The position numbers were made by a program, and so were the translations under genes. Source: Oscillospiraceae bacterium (GTDB lineage Bacteria; Bacillota; Clostridia; Oscillospirales; Ruminococcaceae). From it: DNA of 35,402 nucleotides. Under the pieces are notes generated by a model. That model did not search any database. It was not told the origin of the DNA and saw only the letters and a list, made by a program, of their open reading frames with translations. Of the stretch, positions 1 through 9,602 are shown piece by piece (the stretch's first letter is position 1; each line of letters starts with the position of its first letter). Location of the stretch: assembly GCA_020024475.1 (NCBI GenBank), contig JAHHTS010000020.1, positions 1 through 35,402 of the forward strand. The letters run 5' to 3'.

Positions 1-11
1 GAGGTAAAAAA

Positions 12-1223
12 ATGAGTAAAAAAGTATTAAAATGTGGTAAATTCTTCGACTCTATGGAAGAATGTGTTAAAGAAAATGTTAATGTGGTAGTAGAAGGTAA
101 TAAAATTGTAGAAGTTACTACTAATTCAGTTGATGAAAAAGATGCGGAAGTAATTGATCTTTCTTCAAAATTTGTAATGCCTGGTATGATTGACGCTCAT
201 ATGCATGTTATGATGAATGGTGAACCAACTGCCATGATGGACATGGTAAAGAAAAGAGATGCTGATTATGCATATGATGCGATGCTTAATGCACAGGCTG
301 ACCTTATGGCGGGTTTCACTACAATTCGTGATGAAGGGGCAGTAGGTTTTGTTGACATTTCTTTGAGAAATGCAATCAATGAAGGCAAAGTTGTTGGTCC
401 TAGAATGTTGGTTTCTGGCATGGCAATCGGTTCAACTGGTGGACATGTAGATGACCCATACAGACCAGATAACAAGGTGTCTGGAATGGCAAAAGTTGTT
501 GATAGTCCAGATCAGGCTAGACAGGCAGCTCGTTACACATTTAAATATGGTGCTGATCAGCTTAAAATTATGGCAACAGGTGGTGTAATGTCCACAGGCG
601 ATGAACCAGGCGCACCTGATCTTACATATGAAGAAATGAAAGCTGCATTAGAGATTGTAAAACTACATGGAAAACTTTCATCAGCTCACGCACATGGAGC
701 TCTTGGAATTAAATATGCCATTAAAGCTGGTGTTCAATCTATAGAACACGGTATGTTGATGGATGAGGAATGTATGGATATGATGGTTGAAAATGGCGTA
801 TATCTTGTTCCAACAATCATAGCTGCATACAGAATAGTAGAGCACGGCAGTTCTTTACCAGCCGAAACAGTAAGAAAAGCTACACAGTGTCTTGAAAATC
901 ATGGTAGAAATCTTGAAATGTGTCGTGCAAAAGGAGTTAAAATTGCCTTTGGTACTGATACAGGTACACTCTGTTCACCACATGGTTCTCAGGCATATGA
1001 GTTTGAACTTATGCAGAAATATGGTAAATTTACAGTTACAGAATCTTTAGTTGCATGTACAAAAACAAATGCTGAACTCATTCGTTGGAGTGACAAGGTT
1101 GGCTCTATAGAACCAGGTAAATTTGCTGATATTGTTGCATTTAATGAAAGTCCATATGACGATATTTCTACAATGTGCCGCTGTACATTTGTTATGAAAG
1201 ATGGTGTAGTTTATAAAAGATAA
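12..1223 (+). CDS. Metal-dependent amidohydrolase (imidazolonepropionase/prolidase-like, COG1228 type)
   Basis: This 403-residue protein has the amidohydrolase TIM-barrel layout. A short beta-rich N-terminus leads into the first metal motif DAHMHV, with His63 and His65. A lysine in LKIMATGG (Lys185) is the likely carboxylated bridging residue. Further metal-site motifs are SAHAHG (His226, His228), SIEHG near residue 247 and FGTDTG with Asp316. A C-terminal GSIEPGKFADIVAF segment closes the usual composite beta-sandwich domain. The family hydrolyses cyclic amides or proline dipeptides in the cytoplasm, and the substrate here cannot be told from sequence. A GAGGT ribosome binding site lies at 1-5, six bases before the ATG, so the start is well supported. 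The gene ends before a strong terminator and has no visible operon partner inside the window. Confidence 0.9.
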   Translation: MSKKVLKCGKFFDSMEECVKENVNVVVEGNKIVEVTTNSVDEKDAEVIDLSSKFVMPGMIDAHMHVMMNGEPTAMMDMVKKRDADYAYDAMLNAQADLMAGFTTIRDEGAVGFVDISLRNAINEGKVVGPRMLVSGMAIGSTGGHVDDPYRPDNKVSGMAKVVDSPDQARQAARYTFKYGADQLKIMATGGVMSTGDEPGAPDLTYEEMKAALEIVKLHGKLSSAHAHGALGIKYAIKAGVQSIEHGMLMDEECMDMMVENGVYLVPTIIAAYRIVEHGSSLPAETVRKATQCLENHGRNLEMCRAKGVKIAFGTDTGTLCSPHGSQAYEFELMQKYGKFTVTESLVACTKTNAELIRWSDKVGSIEPGKFADIVAFNESPYDDISTMCRCTFVMKDGVVYKR

Positions 1224-1280
1224 AAATTATATGTAATATATATATAAACGATTTTTATTAGATATATTTTGTAATTTGAT

Positions 1281-1318
1281 AAAACCCCTATTGAATTTTT
1301 CAATTCAATAGGGGTTTT
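1281..1318. terminator. Bidirectional intrinsic terminator between convergent genes
   Basis: A perfect 17-bp inverted repeat occupies 1281-1297 and 1302-1318 with a four-base TTTC loop. The outer ends are AAAA and TTTT, so each strand has a short U-tract after a GC-containing stem. It lies between the + strand amidohydrolase and the - strand membrane-protein gene and can serve both. Confidence 0.9.
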
Positions 1319-1327
1319 AATATTATT

Positions 1328-3064
1328 TTATAATACTATAAAATTCCCTTCGCTAATATATTTATTTAGTTCGCTATCAGAAAATTTACTATGGCAAATT
1401 ACGTATATATTATCCACATAGAAAGCAGATAGTCCATGTCTATGAATTACATCTTTCATTTCATCAGAAATTTCGTTAACCAAAACTATTGTGTTGTTAT
1501 CAAGTGTGCCATTATTGATTTCTTCAAATCTAATATCATTTTCTTTAGTTATTTTTTCTTTGTTGACTCTAGCCTCAAAAGCAGTGTTAACCACATGACA
1601 TTTTTTACCGAATTTCACAGCTAAATCAATACAACTATGGTTAACGTTACTTGAAATCATATGTCCAAATTCGTATTTGTCAGCAGCATCATCCCAAAAA
1701 CTGTTTTTTATAGTTGAGCTAACTACTTGTCCTTGTAAATCGCCAGCTGAGTGGGTGAAATATGCATGTTTTGTTATTAAAGCGTTTCTCATATCAAAAA
1801 CTTGTATAAAGATAAGAATAATAAACAAAGCATATGATTTTCTAATACTTATTTTTGATAACATAAATACGATTAAAATTATTAACATATAAACTAGAAG
1901 CCATCCAAATCGACCATTAGCTCTAAAAACTCCGCATATGCTATTCATTAAGAATTGAGGAATAGGTAATCTAAATAATCTCAAACCGCCAAAAACAACC
2001 CAATCTCCTAATGCAAATATCAGTAAAGACAATGTAGAAAATATTATACCAAAGTAATGTTTTATAAAATAAAATACAGTTTTAGCCAGCTTGTTTTTAT
2101 AAGTAAATAAACATATAATGCCTGAGACAGGAATAAAACACATAACACCCAGTCCAAGAAAATTAAAGCCTTCAATCTGATATGTTTCTTGTGGCTTAAT
2201 TTCCAATATGGAAGACCAATTAGAAATTCCTCGACTAATAGGGTTGTGTAGAGCGTTTAGGTTCATACTGAAAAGCCCATAACCAGAAGAAGCCATATCA
2301 CCACCTATATAAAAAGCGCCTATTGAGTATCCTATAAAAAGAGTTAAAAGAATACTAAAAAAAATATAGCAAATACTTTGAACATATTTTTTTTGAAGTA
2401 CAAATGATTCTATGCAAAAAGCAAACATTATTCCAAAAGTAAATGGTAAAAAATACGGATGTATTGTAATTGCTAAGCAATTTATAATAATAAAGGGAAG
2501 AACTGATTTAAAATTTAAAACGCCTTTATTTTGAAAATAATAATAAAGTGCAGATAATATAAGAAAATGAGCAGATAATGCACAATGACGAAAAGCACGT
2601 TCAATCATTATAGGAGAAAAAGTAAATAAAACAGCACACATTAAATTCACAACACAATTTTTGCTAAATAAACTGGAAAGTAATGCTCCGAAAGCGCCTT
2701 GCATCATAAAAGAAAGTAAACAAAATAGGCCAAAATACTGAAAAGTAGCTGGTAAAATATCTCTGAATAATTTAAAAAATATTGCAAATAGTGGAATAGA
2801 ATCAGTATATGAAACAGCAGAACCATAAGGAAAAGCGATATTTTTTCCTACACCCAGAGGAAACTGCCACGGACTATTCCTATAAAGCATCCATCCAGCA
2901 TAATGTTGGGCTATGTCTTTTTCAATATAACCATTTATTATAAGTGAATCATTTGTAAAATTTAGGATGCTAAAGCCATAAATCAAAAGAAAAATCACAG
3001 CACCTATTAACGCACCACATAAAAATATTTTATATTTATATTTAAAATCATAATTTTTTATCAT
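1328..3064 (-). CDS. Polytopic membrane protein, DUF6311/GT-C glycosyltransferase-like
   Basis: The 578-residue product has about ten to twelve hydrophobic segments in its first 430 residues and a soluble C-terminal part of about 140 residues. Near residues 45-90 it carries KDIAQHYAGWMLYRNSPW, then PFG-type and YTDSIPL segments. That pattern resembles the DUF6311 family of clostridial membrane proteins, which have the look of GT-C lipid-linked glycosyltransferases: an acidic motif in the first external loop, then many helices. I recognise the family by pattern only, and no sugar donor or acceptor can be assigned. The start is an ATG preceded by AAGGAA (3071-3076 on the opposite strand), overlapping the end of the upstream pseudouridine synthase gene; the two genes are separated by 11 bases and probably share a transcript. 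A cell-envelope or surface polysaccharide role is inferred. Confidence 0.7.
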   Translation of the reverse strand: MIKNYDFKYKYKIFLCGALIGAVIFLLIYGFSILNFTNDSLIINGYIEKDIAQHYAGWMLYRNSPWQFPLGVGKNIAFPYGSAVSYTDSIPLFAIFFKLFRDILPATFQYFGLFCLLSFMMQGAFGALLSSLFSKNCVVNLMCAVLFTFSPIMIERAFRHCALSAHFLILSALYYYFQNKGVLNFKSVLPFIIINCLAITIHPYFLPFTFGIMFAFCIESFVLQKKYVQSICYIFFSILLTLFIGYSIGAFYIGGDMASSGYGLFSMNLNALHNPISRGISNWSSILEIKPQETYQIEGFNFLGLGVMCFIPVSGIICLFTYKNKLAKTVFYFIKHYFGIIFSTLSLLIFALGDWVVFGGLRLFRLPIPQFLMNSICGVFRANGRFGWLLVYMLIILIVFMLSKISIRKSYALFIILIFIQVFDMRNALITKHAYFTHSAGDLQGQVVSSTIKNSFWDDAADKYEFGHMISSNVNHSCIDLAVKFGKKCHVVNTAFEARVNKEKITKENDIRFEEINNGTLDNNTIVLVNEISDEMKDVIHRHGLSAFYVDNIYVICHSKFSDSELNKYISEGNFIVL

Positions 3065-3075
3065 TTTATTTTCCT

Positions 3076-4005
3076 TTATAATTTATCAAAAAAATTCATA
3101 ACATAATTGTCATTTAAAATAAAGCTTTTGCCTGAAAGGTATGATATAGATAGATTTTTTGGAATGTTTTTGAAAAACAATTTATATGCACAAAGTAGTT
3201 GACTAGCTAGGCCTTTATATGGCTTACCATACTTTTTATCACCTATAATAGGACTTCCTAAAAATGCAAGATGTGCTCTAATTTGATGGGTGCGACCAGT
3301 TATTAATGTGCATTCAACAAGACTATAATGTTTTTTTGTTTTAATAGTATTGAATACAGTAATTATTTCTTTACTATCAACTATCTTTTGGGAAGTAATG
3401 GTAACTTTTTTTGACTGTAAATCTCTTTTTAAAAAAGCATTGTATTGGCCATTCTTAATTTCTCCCTCAGTAACACATAAATATGATTTTTGCAATAGGT
3501 TTTCTCGAATAACCTCATTCATGTCAGCAAGAGCTCGGTAATTTTTAGCAGCGATAACAATACCAGATGTTCCTTGGTCAATTCTGTTGCATAAGGCTGG
3601 GGCAAAGCTGTTTTCCTTGTCAGGCGAATATTCATTTTTTGAATATAAATATGATAAAATAATGTCTATTAGGTTGGCTTCATTCTTATTGTCTGAGTGA
3701 CATAATAATCCAAATGGCTTATTTACAAGAATAATATTATCATCTTCATAGAGTATATCTAAATTATCATATTCGACAGGTATAAAATCAGATTTTTCAA
3801 TAAAGAATTCATCATTTATATATAGCTCTATTAAATCATATTGTTTAATACGATAATTTTCATCTTGTTTTTTTCCATTTACCTTTATTCTTTTATTACG
3901 AAATGCTTTATGCAGCATTCCTTTTGGCATGGAAGGACATATTTTTTCACAAAATTTTAAAAGGCGTACACCATCATCATTCATACTTGCATTGAAACTT
4001 CTCAT
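3076..4005 (-). CDS. RluA-family pseudouridine synthase
   Basis: This 309-residue protein combines an N-terminal S4-like RNA-binding segment (about residues 13-68, including GMLHKAFRNKRIKVNGKK) with a RluA-type catalytic domain. The catalytic motif is NRIDQGTSGIVIAAKN with Asp143. Asparagine replaces the histidine that precedes RLD in RluD, a change I believe occurs in some RluC-like subgroups. GRTHQIRAHLAFLGSPIIGDKKYG is the second family signature. It isomerises uridines in rRNA or tRNA, but the target site is unknown. The ATG has only a weak purine-rich region upstream (GTGGG), so the start is less certain than the domain call. It is the first gene of a two-gene - strand unit with the DUF6311-like gene and is divergent from radC. 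Confidence 0.9.
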   Translation of the reverse strand: MRSFNASMNDDGVRLLKFCEKICPSMPKGMLHKAFRNKRIKVNGKKQDENYRIKQYDLIELYINDEFFIEKSDFIPVEYDNLDILYEDDNIILVNKPFGLLCHSDNKNEANLIDIILSYLYSKNEYSPDKENSFAPALCNRIDQGTSGIVIAAKNYRALADMNEVIRENLLQKSYLCVTEGEIKNGQYNAFLKRDLQSKKVTITSQKIVDSKEIITVFNTIKTKKHYSLVECTLITGRTHQIRAHLAFLGSPIIGDKKYGKPYKGLASQLLCAYKLFFKNIPKNLSISYLSGKSFILNDNYVMNFFDKL

Positions 4006-4110
4006 TTTTTATATAACCCACTTTAATTTTTGTTTTATATGTAGTATAATAAATTAGTATATATTATTTTAGAATTTTAGTAAATAATAAATTTAAAAAG
4101 GTGGTATATC
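4006..4110. promoter_or_regulatory. Divergent promoter region between the RluA-type gene and radC
   Basis: This 105-bp AT-rich gap separates divergently transcribed genes, so it must hold promoters for both unless they lie farther upstream. For the + strand, a perfect TATAAT lies at 4045-4050 but only a poor -35 match (TTTAAT, 4022-4027) lies 17 bases upstream. For the - strand, TATACT overlaps it (4048-4043). The hexamers are weak evidence in such AT-rich DNA. Confidence 0.45.
4098..4104 (+). promoter_or_regulatory. Ribosome binding site that fixes the GTG start of radC
   Basis: AAGGTGG stands six bases before the GTG at 4111. No ATG at a suitable distance competes, and the protein that follows begins with the conserved RadC start [14 protein letters not shown]. 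Confidence 0.75.
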
Positions 4111-4806
4111 GTGGGCATTCATGACGGACATAGAAACCGATTAAAAAAACGATTTTTGGAAAATGGTTTAAATGGTTTTGAGGACCATAATATACTTGAG
4201 TTATTGCTATTTTTTTCATTGCCAAGAAGTGACACAAATGAAATTGCACACAACTTGTTGAATGAATTTAAAAATATTTCCGGGGTATTTGATGCACCCG
4301 TAGAACAGTTGTGTAAAATAAAAGGAGTTAGTTTGCATACAGCTACACTAATAAAACTTATACCTGAACTTTTTTCGGTTTATCATGTAGATAAAACAAA
4401 AGATACAAAAATTATTTATTCCACAAATTTAGCTGGGCAATTTTTTGTACCTAAATTCTATGGGAAACTTAATGAAGAAGTTCATATTGCACTTTTAGAC
4501 GATAAGAAAAAAGTAATCAAAAGCGAAAAAGTTTTCGAAGGAACGGTTAATTCAGCCCCTATAACTGTTAAAAAAGTTGTAGCCGCTGCGGTAAACAGCA
4601 ATGCAACTGGGGTTATACTAGCGCATAATCATCCAGGTGGAATAGCTCTACCTTCGAGAAGTGATATAAAAGTAACGGAAAAACTTTACAAAGCTTTACA
4701 ACTTATTAATGTGCAGCTTTGTGATCATATTATTGTTGCTGATGATGATTTTGTATCATTAGCTGACAGCGGTGAATTTGAAAGATTTAATATTAATTAT
4801 GGATAA
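4111..4806 (+). CDS. radC: RadC family JAB/MPN-domain protein
   Basis: The 231-residue product begins [19 protein letters not shown]. It has a helix-hairpin-helix-like N-terminal half (to about residue 90) and a C-terminal JAMM/MPN metalloprotease-like domain. The metal motif is complete: a glutamate in [12 protein letters not shown], then HNHPGG, then SRSD eight residues on. Length and order match the RadC (UPF0758) family. The historic name came from a DNA-repair phenotype later traced to recG, so its real biochemical role is unsettled. It uses a GTG start supported by AAGGTGG. Its last eight bases overlap the start of uvrB, implying translational coupling and co-transcription with the excision-repair genes. 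Confidence 0.92.
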   Translation: MGIHDGHRNRLKKRFLENGLNGFEDHNILELLLFFSLPRSDTNEIAHNLLNEFKNISGVFDAPVEQLCKIKGVSLHTATLIKLIPELFSVYHVDKTKDTKIIYSTNLAGQFFVPKFYGKLNEEVHIALLDDKKKVIKSEKVFEGTVNSAPITVKKVVAAAVNSNATGVILAHNHPGGIALPSRSDIKVTEKLYKALQLINVQLCDHIIVADDDFVSLADSGEFERFNINYG

Positions 4807-6763
4807 ATTTGTTTTAAAAAGTGATTATGTACCTTCTGGCGACCAGCCACAAGCTATAGATAAAATTAGTAAAGGTATTGAATCTGGTATGAAAAACCAG
4901 ATTTTATTAGGTGCTACCGGAACAGGAAAAACATATACAATGGCACAAATAATTCAAAAAGTTAACAGGCCTACACTTGTTTTAGCTCATAATAAAACTC
5001 TTGCAGCACAGCTTTATTCAGAATTTAAGGAGTTTTTTCCTGATAATTCTGTTGAATATTTCGTATCTTACTATGATTATTATCAACCAGAAGCGTATAT
5101 TCCCGCAAAGGATGTTTATATAGAAAAAGATAGCGCCATAAATGATGAAATTGATCGTTTACGCCATAGTGCAACTGCTGCTTTATCCGAAAGAAGAGAT
5201 GTAATAATAGTAGCTAGTGTGTCATGTATTTATTCTCTCGGTGACCCTATAAATTACCGCGAGATGGTTATTTCTTTAAGACCAGGTAAGCAGATTAGCA
5301 GGGATGAACTAATGATGTCATTGGTTCATCTACAATATGAAAGAAATGATATGAATTTTGTTCGTAATAAATTTAGAGTGCGCGGCGATATAGTTGAAGT
5401 TTATCCAGCATATTCCAATGAAGTAGCTATACGAGTTGAGTTTTTTGGTGATGAGATAGACAGAATAAGAGAGATAAATGTGCTAACAAGGAATGTTATT
5501 TCCACTCTTAACCATATTGCTATTTTCCCAGCTAGCCACTATATTGTTCCTGAAGAAAAGATGAAAGTCGCACTTGAAAACATTCGTAAAGAGATGGATG
5601 AGCAAGTAGAAGCATTTACAAAAGAAGGAAAACTTATTGAAGCTCAGCGTATAAGTCAACGCACACAATATGACATGGAAATGCTTATGGAAGTTGGAAT
5701 GTGCAAGGGAATTGAAAATTACTCAAGCGTTTTTGCTGGAAGAAAGCCAGGCGAAACTGGTACAACTTTGTTAGATTATTTCCCAGATGATTTTGTGATG
5801 TTTATAGATGAGAGCCATGTTACAATACCACAAATTAGCGCTATGTATGGTGGCGACTATGCAAGAAAGAAAAATCTTGTAGAATATGGTTTTCGTTTGC
5901 CTAGTGCTTTCGATAATCGACCTTTGAAATTCGAGGAATTTGAGCAAAAGGTTAATCAGCTTATTTTTGTTAGTGCTACTCCAGGAAAGTATGAAAAATC
6001 CAAATCTAGTCAAACGGCACAGCTTATTATTAGACCTACGGGATTGATTGATCCAGAAATAGTTGTAAAGCCTGTGGAGGGTCAGATTGAAGATTTACTT
6101 GGTGAGATTTATAATCGCATAAATATGGAAGAAAGGGTACTTGTAACTACTCTTACTAAAAAGATGGCTGAAGATCTTACAGAATATTTAACTTCTAAAA
6201 AAATAAAAGTTAAATATATGCATCATGAAGTTGATACATTTGAGAGAATGGAAATAATTAGAGATTTACGACTAGGAAATATTGATGTACTTGTTGGCAT
6301 CAATCTTTTAAGAGAAGGGCTTGACCTTCCAGAAGTAAGCCTTATAGCAATTCTTGATGCAGATAAAGAAGGCTTTTTGCGCAGTGAAACTAGCCTTATT
6401 CAGACTATTGGGCGTGCTGCTCGTAATGTTAATGGACAAGTTATAATGTATGCTGACACTGTAACTAACTCTATGGAAAGAGCAATTACTGAAACTTATC
6501 GCCGTAGAGAAATACAAATAGCTTATAATAAAGAACACGGAATAATCCCTAAAACAATTAAAAAAGATATAAGGGATGTTATTGAAACTATTTCCTCAAA
6601 AGAGGATTCCGCCAAAAAACAGCCTAATAAAATGTCTAGAGCCGAGAGAGAACAGCTTATTGAACGTTTGACAAAAGAAATGAAACAGGCTGCTAAAATC
6701 CTTGAATTTGAACATGCAGCTTTTCTGCGTGATAGAATTGAAAAATTGCGTAATATGAAATAG
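4799..6763 (+). CDS. uvrB: Excinuclease ABC subunit B
   Basis: UvrB is the DNA-damage verification helicase of nucleotide excision repair; it receives DNA from UvrA and recruits UvrC. The 654-residue protein shows Walker A GATGTGKT at 38-45, the beta-hairpin region [13 protein letters not shown], the DESH Walker B box, helicase motifs V and VI ([24 protein letters not shown]) and a C-terminal UVR domain ([30 protein letters not shown] region) that contacts UvrC. A GTG at 4772 would add nine residues, but I prefer the ATG at 4799: it gives the canonical [17 protein letters not shown] start and an 8-bp overlap with radC. uvrA follows after seven bases, so the damage-recognition pair is an operon. 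Confidence 0.97.
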   Translation: MDKFVLKSDYVPSGDQPQAIDKISKGIESGMKNQILLGATGTGKTYTMAQIIQKVNRPTLVLAHNKTLAAQLYSEFKEFFPDNSVEYFVSYYDYYQPEAYIPAKDVYIEKDSAINDEIDRLRHSATAALSERRDVIIVASVSCIYSLGDPINYREMVISLRPGKQISRDELMMSLVHLQYERNDMNFVRNKFRVRGDIVEVYPAYSNEVAIRVEFFGDEIDRIREINVLTRNVISTLNHIAIFPASHYIVPEEKMKVALENIRKEMDEQVEAFTKEGKLIEAQRISQRTQYDMEMLMEVGMCKGIENYSSVFAGRKPGETGTTLLDYFPDDFVMFIDESHVTIPQISAMYGGDYARKKNLVEYGFRLPSAFDNRPLKFEEFEQKVNQLIFVSATPGKYEKSKSSQTAQLIIRPTGLIDPEIVVKPVEGQIEDLLGEIYNRINMEERVLVTTLTKKMAEDLTEYLTSKKIKVKYMHHEVDTFERMEIIRDLRLGNIDVLVGINLLREGLDLPEVSLIAILDADKEGFLRSETSLIQTIGRAARNVNGQVIMYADTVTNSMERAITETYRRREIQIAYNKEHGIIPKTIKKDIRDVIETISSKEDSAKKQPNKMSRAEREQLIERLTKEMKQAAKILEFEHAAFLRDRIEKLRNMK

Positions 6764-6770
6764 GAGAATA

Positions 6771-9602
6771 ATGGATAAAGATTATATTGTAATAAAAGGT
6801 GCAAAAGAAAATAACCTTAAAAATGTTGATTTAACAATTCCAAGAGATAAAATGATTGTCATGACAGGGCTTTCTGGCAGTGGTAAATCTAGTCTTGCTT
6901 TCGATACTATATATGCTGATGGGCAGAGAAGATACATGGAGAGTCTTTCTTCATACGCAAGAATGTTTTTAGGACAAATGGAAAAACCTAATGTAGAGTC
7001 TATTGAAGGTTTGTCGCCAGCAATCTCTATTGATCAAAAAACAACTTCCAAAAATCCTCGTTCGACAGTTGGAACGGTAACAGAAATATATGATTACCTG
7101 AGATTACTATATGCAAGAATAGGAATACCTCATTGTCCAGTTTGCGGTGTAGAGATAAAGCAGCAAACAGTTGATCAAATGGTTGATTCAATTTTGGAAT
7201 TAGAACCAGGTACACGCTTTCAGGTTTTAGCACCTGTTGTAAAAGCCCAAAAAGGCACTCATGTAAAAGAATTTGATGCTGCCAAAAGACAAGGATTTGT
7301 GCGTGTAAGAGTTGATGGAAATATATATGATTTAGAAGAAGATATTGTTTTGGAAAAAAACAAAAAACATAATATAGAGATTGTTGTAGACCGTCTTTCT
7401 ATAAAAGAAGATATATCAAGTAGACTATCACAGAGCTTGGAAACAGCACTTACACTTACAAATGGAACTGTTATTATTGATGTAATTGGGGGAGAAGAAA
7501 TACTTTTTTCACAAAACTTTGCTTGTCCTGAACATGGCATAGGAATTGATGAACTTTCACCAAGAATGTTTTCGTTTAATAATCCTTTTGGAGCATGTGA
7601 AAAATGCACTGGGTTAGGTATTTTTATGCGTGTTGACCCAGAATTAATTATCCCAAACAAAAAGCTTTCAATAGAAGAAGGCGCCATAAAAGCAAGCGGC
7701 TGGTACTATGCTGAAACTTCTATTTCGGGAATGTATTATAGAGGACTTGCCGAAAAATATGGGTTCAGTCTGTCAACACCTATCAAAGATTTATCAAAAG
7801 AAGCATTTAACGCACTACTTTATGGAACAAATGGAGAAAAATTAAATTTATATCGTGAAACTGATAAGGGTATGAGTAAATATCAATCAGAATTTGAAGG
7901 TATCATTCCAAATTTGGAACGCCGTTTTAGAGAAACAAATTCAAATTGGGTTAGAGAAGAAATTTCTGGAGTTATGAGTGGCATAGAATGTCCTGAGTGT
8001 CACGGAGATAGATTAAAACCTATTATTCTTGCAGTTACAGTTGGTGGTATAAATATTAGTCAGTTCACAAAGATGTCAGTAAAAGACGCTCTTGTATTTG
8101 TTGATAATCTTAAGCTTACTGAAAGAGAAGAAATGATTGCTCACAGCATTCTGAAAGAAATAAAATCAAGACTTAATTTCCTTAAAAGTGTAGGTCTTGA
8201 GTATTTAACACTTTCAAGAAGTGCATCATCACTTTCTGGTGGTGAAAGTCAACGAATAAGACTTGCAACGCAAATTGGATCTTCACTTGTTGGTGTTTTA
8301 TATGTTTTAGATGAGCCAAGTATTGGTTTGCATCAACGTGATAATGAAAAACTTATACAAACATTGCAACATCTTCGTGATTTAGGAAATACTCTTATTG
8401 TTGTTGAGCATGATGAAGATACAATACGTGCAGCTGATCATATAGTTGATATTGGACCAGGCGCTGGTGACCATGGTGGCAGAGTTGTAGCTCAAGGCAG
8501 TTTACAAGATATTATTGATTGTGAAGAGAGTATAACAGGCCAATATATGAGTGGCAAAAAATTTATTCCTATACCAGAAAAATTGAGAGAAGGTAACGGA
8601 AAGTTTATAAAAGTAATTGGAGCATCTCACAATAATCTTAAAAATATAAATGTTGATTTTCCTTTAGGTAAATTTATTTGTGTAACAGGTGTTTCTGGCA
8701 GTGGTAAGTCAAGTCTTGTAAATGAAATACTTTATAAAAAGACTGCGTCTGTGCTTAACAAAGCAAAAGCAAAGCCTGGTAAACATGAAGATATTTTAGG
8801 ATTGGAAAATATTGACAAAGTTATATTTATAGATCAAAATGCTATCGGTCGAACACCTCGTTCAAATCCAGCAACATATACAGGAGTTTTCACTGACATT
8901 CGCACACTATTTGCACAAACAAATGACGCAAAAATGCGTGGATATAATGCCGGTAGATTTTCTTTTAATGTTAAAGGTGGACGTTGTGAAGCATGCGAAG
9001 GTGATGGAATAATCCAAATAGAGATGCATTTTTTACCTGATATTTATGTTCCATGTGAAGTATGTAAAGGCAAGAGATACAATAGAGAAACACTTGAAGT
9101 GAAATATAAAGGCAAAAGTATTGCTGACGTTCTTGAAATGACTGTTGAGCAGGCAATGATTTTTTTTGAAAATCAGCCTAAAATTTACAGAAAAATTAAA
9201 ACACTATATGATGTTGGGTTAGGGTATATAAGACTTGGCCAGAGTGCTACAACACTTTCTGGTGGTGAAGCACAAAGAGTAAAACTTGCTTTGGAACTTT
9301 CAAAAATACAAACAGGTAAAACTTTATATATTCTTGATGAGCCTACTACTGGACTGCATACAGCCGATGTTCATAGGCTTATTGATGTTTTACAGAAACT
9401 TGCTAACAATGGAAACACAATAGTTGTTATAGAACATAATTTAGACTTGATAAAAGTATGTGACCATATTATTGATATTGGACCAGAAGGCGGAGACGGT
9501 GGTGGCCAAATAGTTGCTGTTGGAACGCCAAGAGAAGTGAGCGAAAATGAAAGCTCATATACAGGTCATTTTTTGAAGAAAATTTTTGAAAAGGAGAAAT
9601 GA
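6771..9602 (+). CDS. uvrA: Excinuclease ABC subunit A
   Basis: UvrA is the dimeric ABC ATPase that scans DNA for lesions and loads UvrB. The 943-residue protein has two ATPase modules. The first has Walker A GLSGSGKS at 33-40 and the signature LSGGESQR. The second has GVSGSGKS near residue 640 and LSGGEAQR. Zinc sites are visible as CPVCG, the ACPEHG...GACEKC module, CPEC, and the C-terminal CEACEGDG...CEVCKGKR module. In the ACPEHG pair a histidine replaces the second cysteine of the common CPxC. The ATG is preceded by AGGAGA at 6762-6767. The stop overlaps the annotated miaB ATG by four bases. Confidence 0.98.
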   Translation: MDKDYIVIKGAKENNLKNVDLTIPRDKMIVMTGLSGSGKSSLAFDTIYADGQRRYMESLSSYARMFLGQMEKPNVESIEGLSPAISIDQKTTSKNPRSTVGTVTEIYDYLRLLYARIGIPHCPVCGVEIKQQTVDQMVDSILELEPGTRFQVLAPVVKAQKGTHVKEFDAAKRQGFVRVRVDGNIYDLEEDIVLEKNKKHNIEIVVDRLSIKEDISSRLSQSLETALTLTNGTVIIDVIGGEEILFSQNFACPEHGIGIDELSPRMFSFNNPFGACEKCTGLGIFMRVDPELIIPNKKLSIEEGAIKASGWYYAETSISGMYYRGLAEKYGFSLSTPIKDLSKEAFNALLYGTNGEKLNLYRETDKGMSKYQSEFEGIIPNLERRFRETNSNWVREEISGVMSGIECPECHGDRLKPIILAVTVGGINISQFTKMSVKDALVFVDNLKLTEREEMIAHSILKEIKSRLNFLKSVGLEYLTLSRSASSLSGGESQRIRLATQIGSSLVGVLYVLDEPSIGLHQRDNEKLIQTLQHLRDLGNTLIVVEHDEDTIRAADHIVDIGPGAGDHGGRVVAQGSLQDIIDCEESITGQYMSGKKFIPIPEKLREGNGKFIKVIGASHNNLKNINVDFPLGKFICVTGVSGSGKSSLVNEILYKKTASVLNKAKAKPGKHEDILGLENIDKVIFIDQNAIGRTPRSNPATYTGVFTDIRTLFAQTNDAKMRGYNAGRFSFNVKGGRCEACEGDGIIQIEMHFLPDIYVPCEVCKGKRYNRETLEVKYKGKSIADVLEMTVEQAMIFFENQPKIYRKIKTLYDVGLGYIRLGQSATTLSGGEAQRVKLALELSKIQTGKTLYILDEPTTGLHTADVHRLIDVLQKLANNGNTIVVIEHNLDLIKVCDHIIDIGPEGGDGGGQIVAVGTPREVSENESSYTGHFLKKIFEKEK
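9591..9596 (+). promoter_or_regulatory. Ribosome binding site of miaB with unusual spacing
   Basis: AAGGAG ends only two bases before the ATG at 9599, which is too close for efficient initiation. The in-frame TTG at 9605 is eight bases away, the normal distance. The true miaB start may therefore be TTG 9605 (MDYIENIQK), two residues shorter. Confidence 0.55.

Noticed and set aside
4772-4798. Longer uvrB starting at GTG 4772
   Set aside because: It adds nine residues not found in UvrB proteins and lacks a good ribosome binding site; ATG 4799 gives the canonical N-terminus.
7259-7687. 142-codon open frame on the - strand inside uvrA
   Set aside because: It is antisense to conserved uvrA sequence, has no recognisable domain and no ribosome binding site; the same applies to other antisense frames over uvrB, mutS, nfnA and nfnB.
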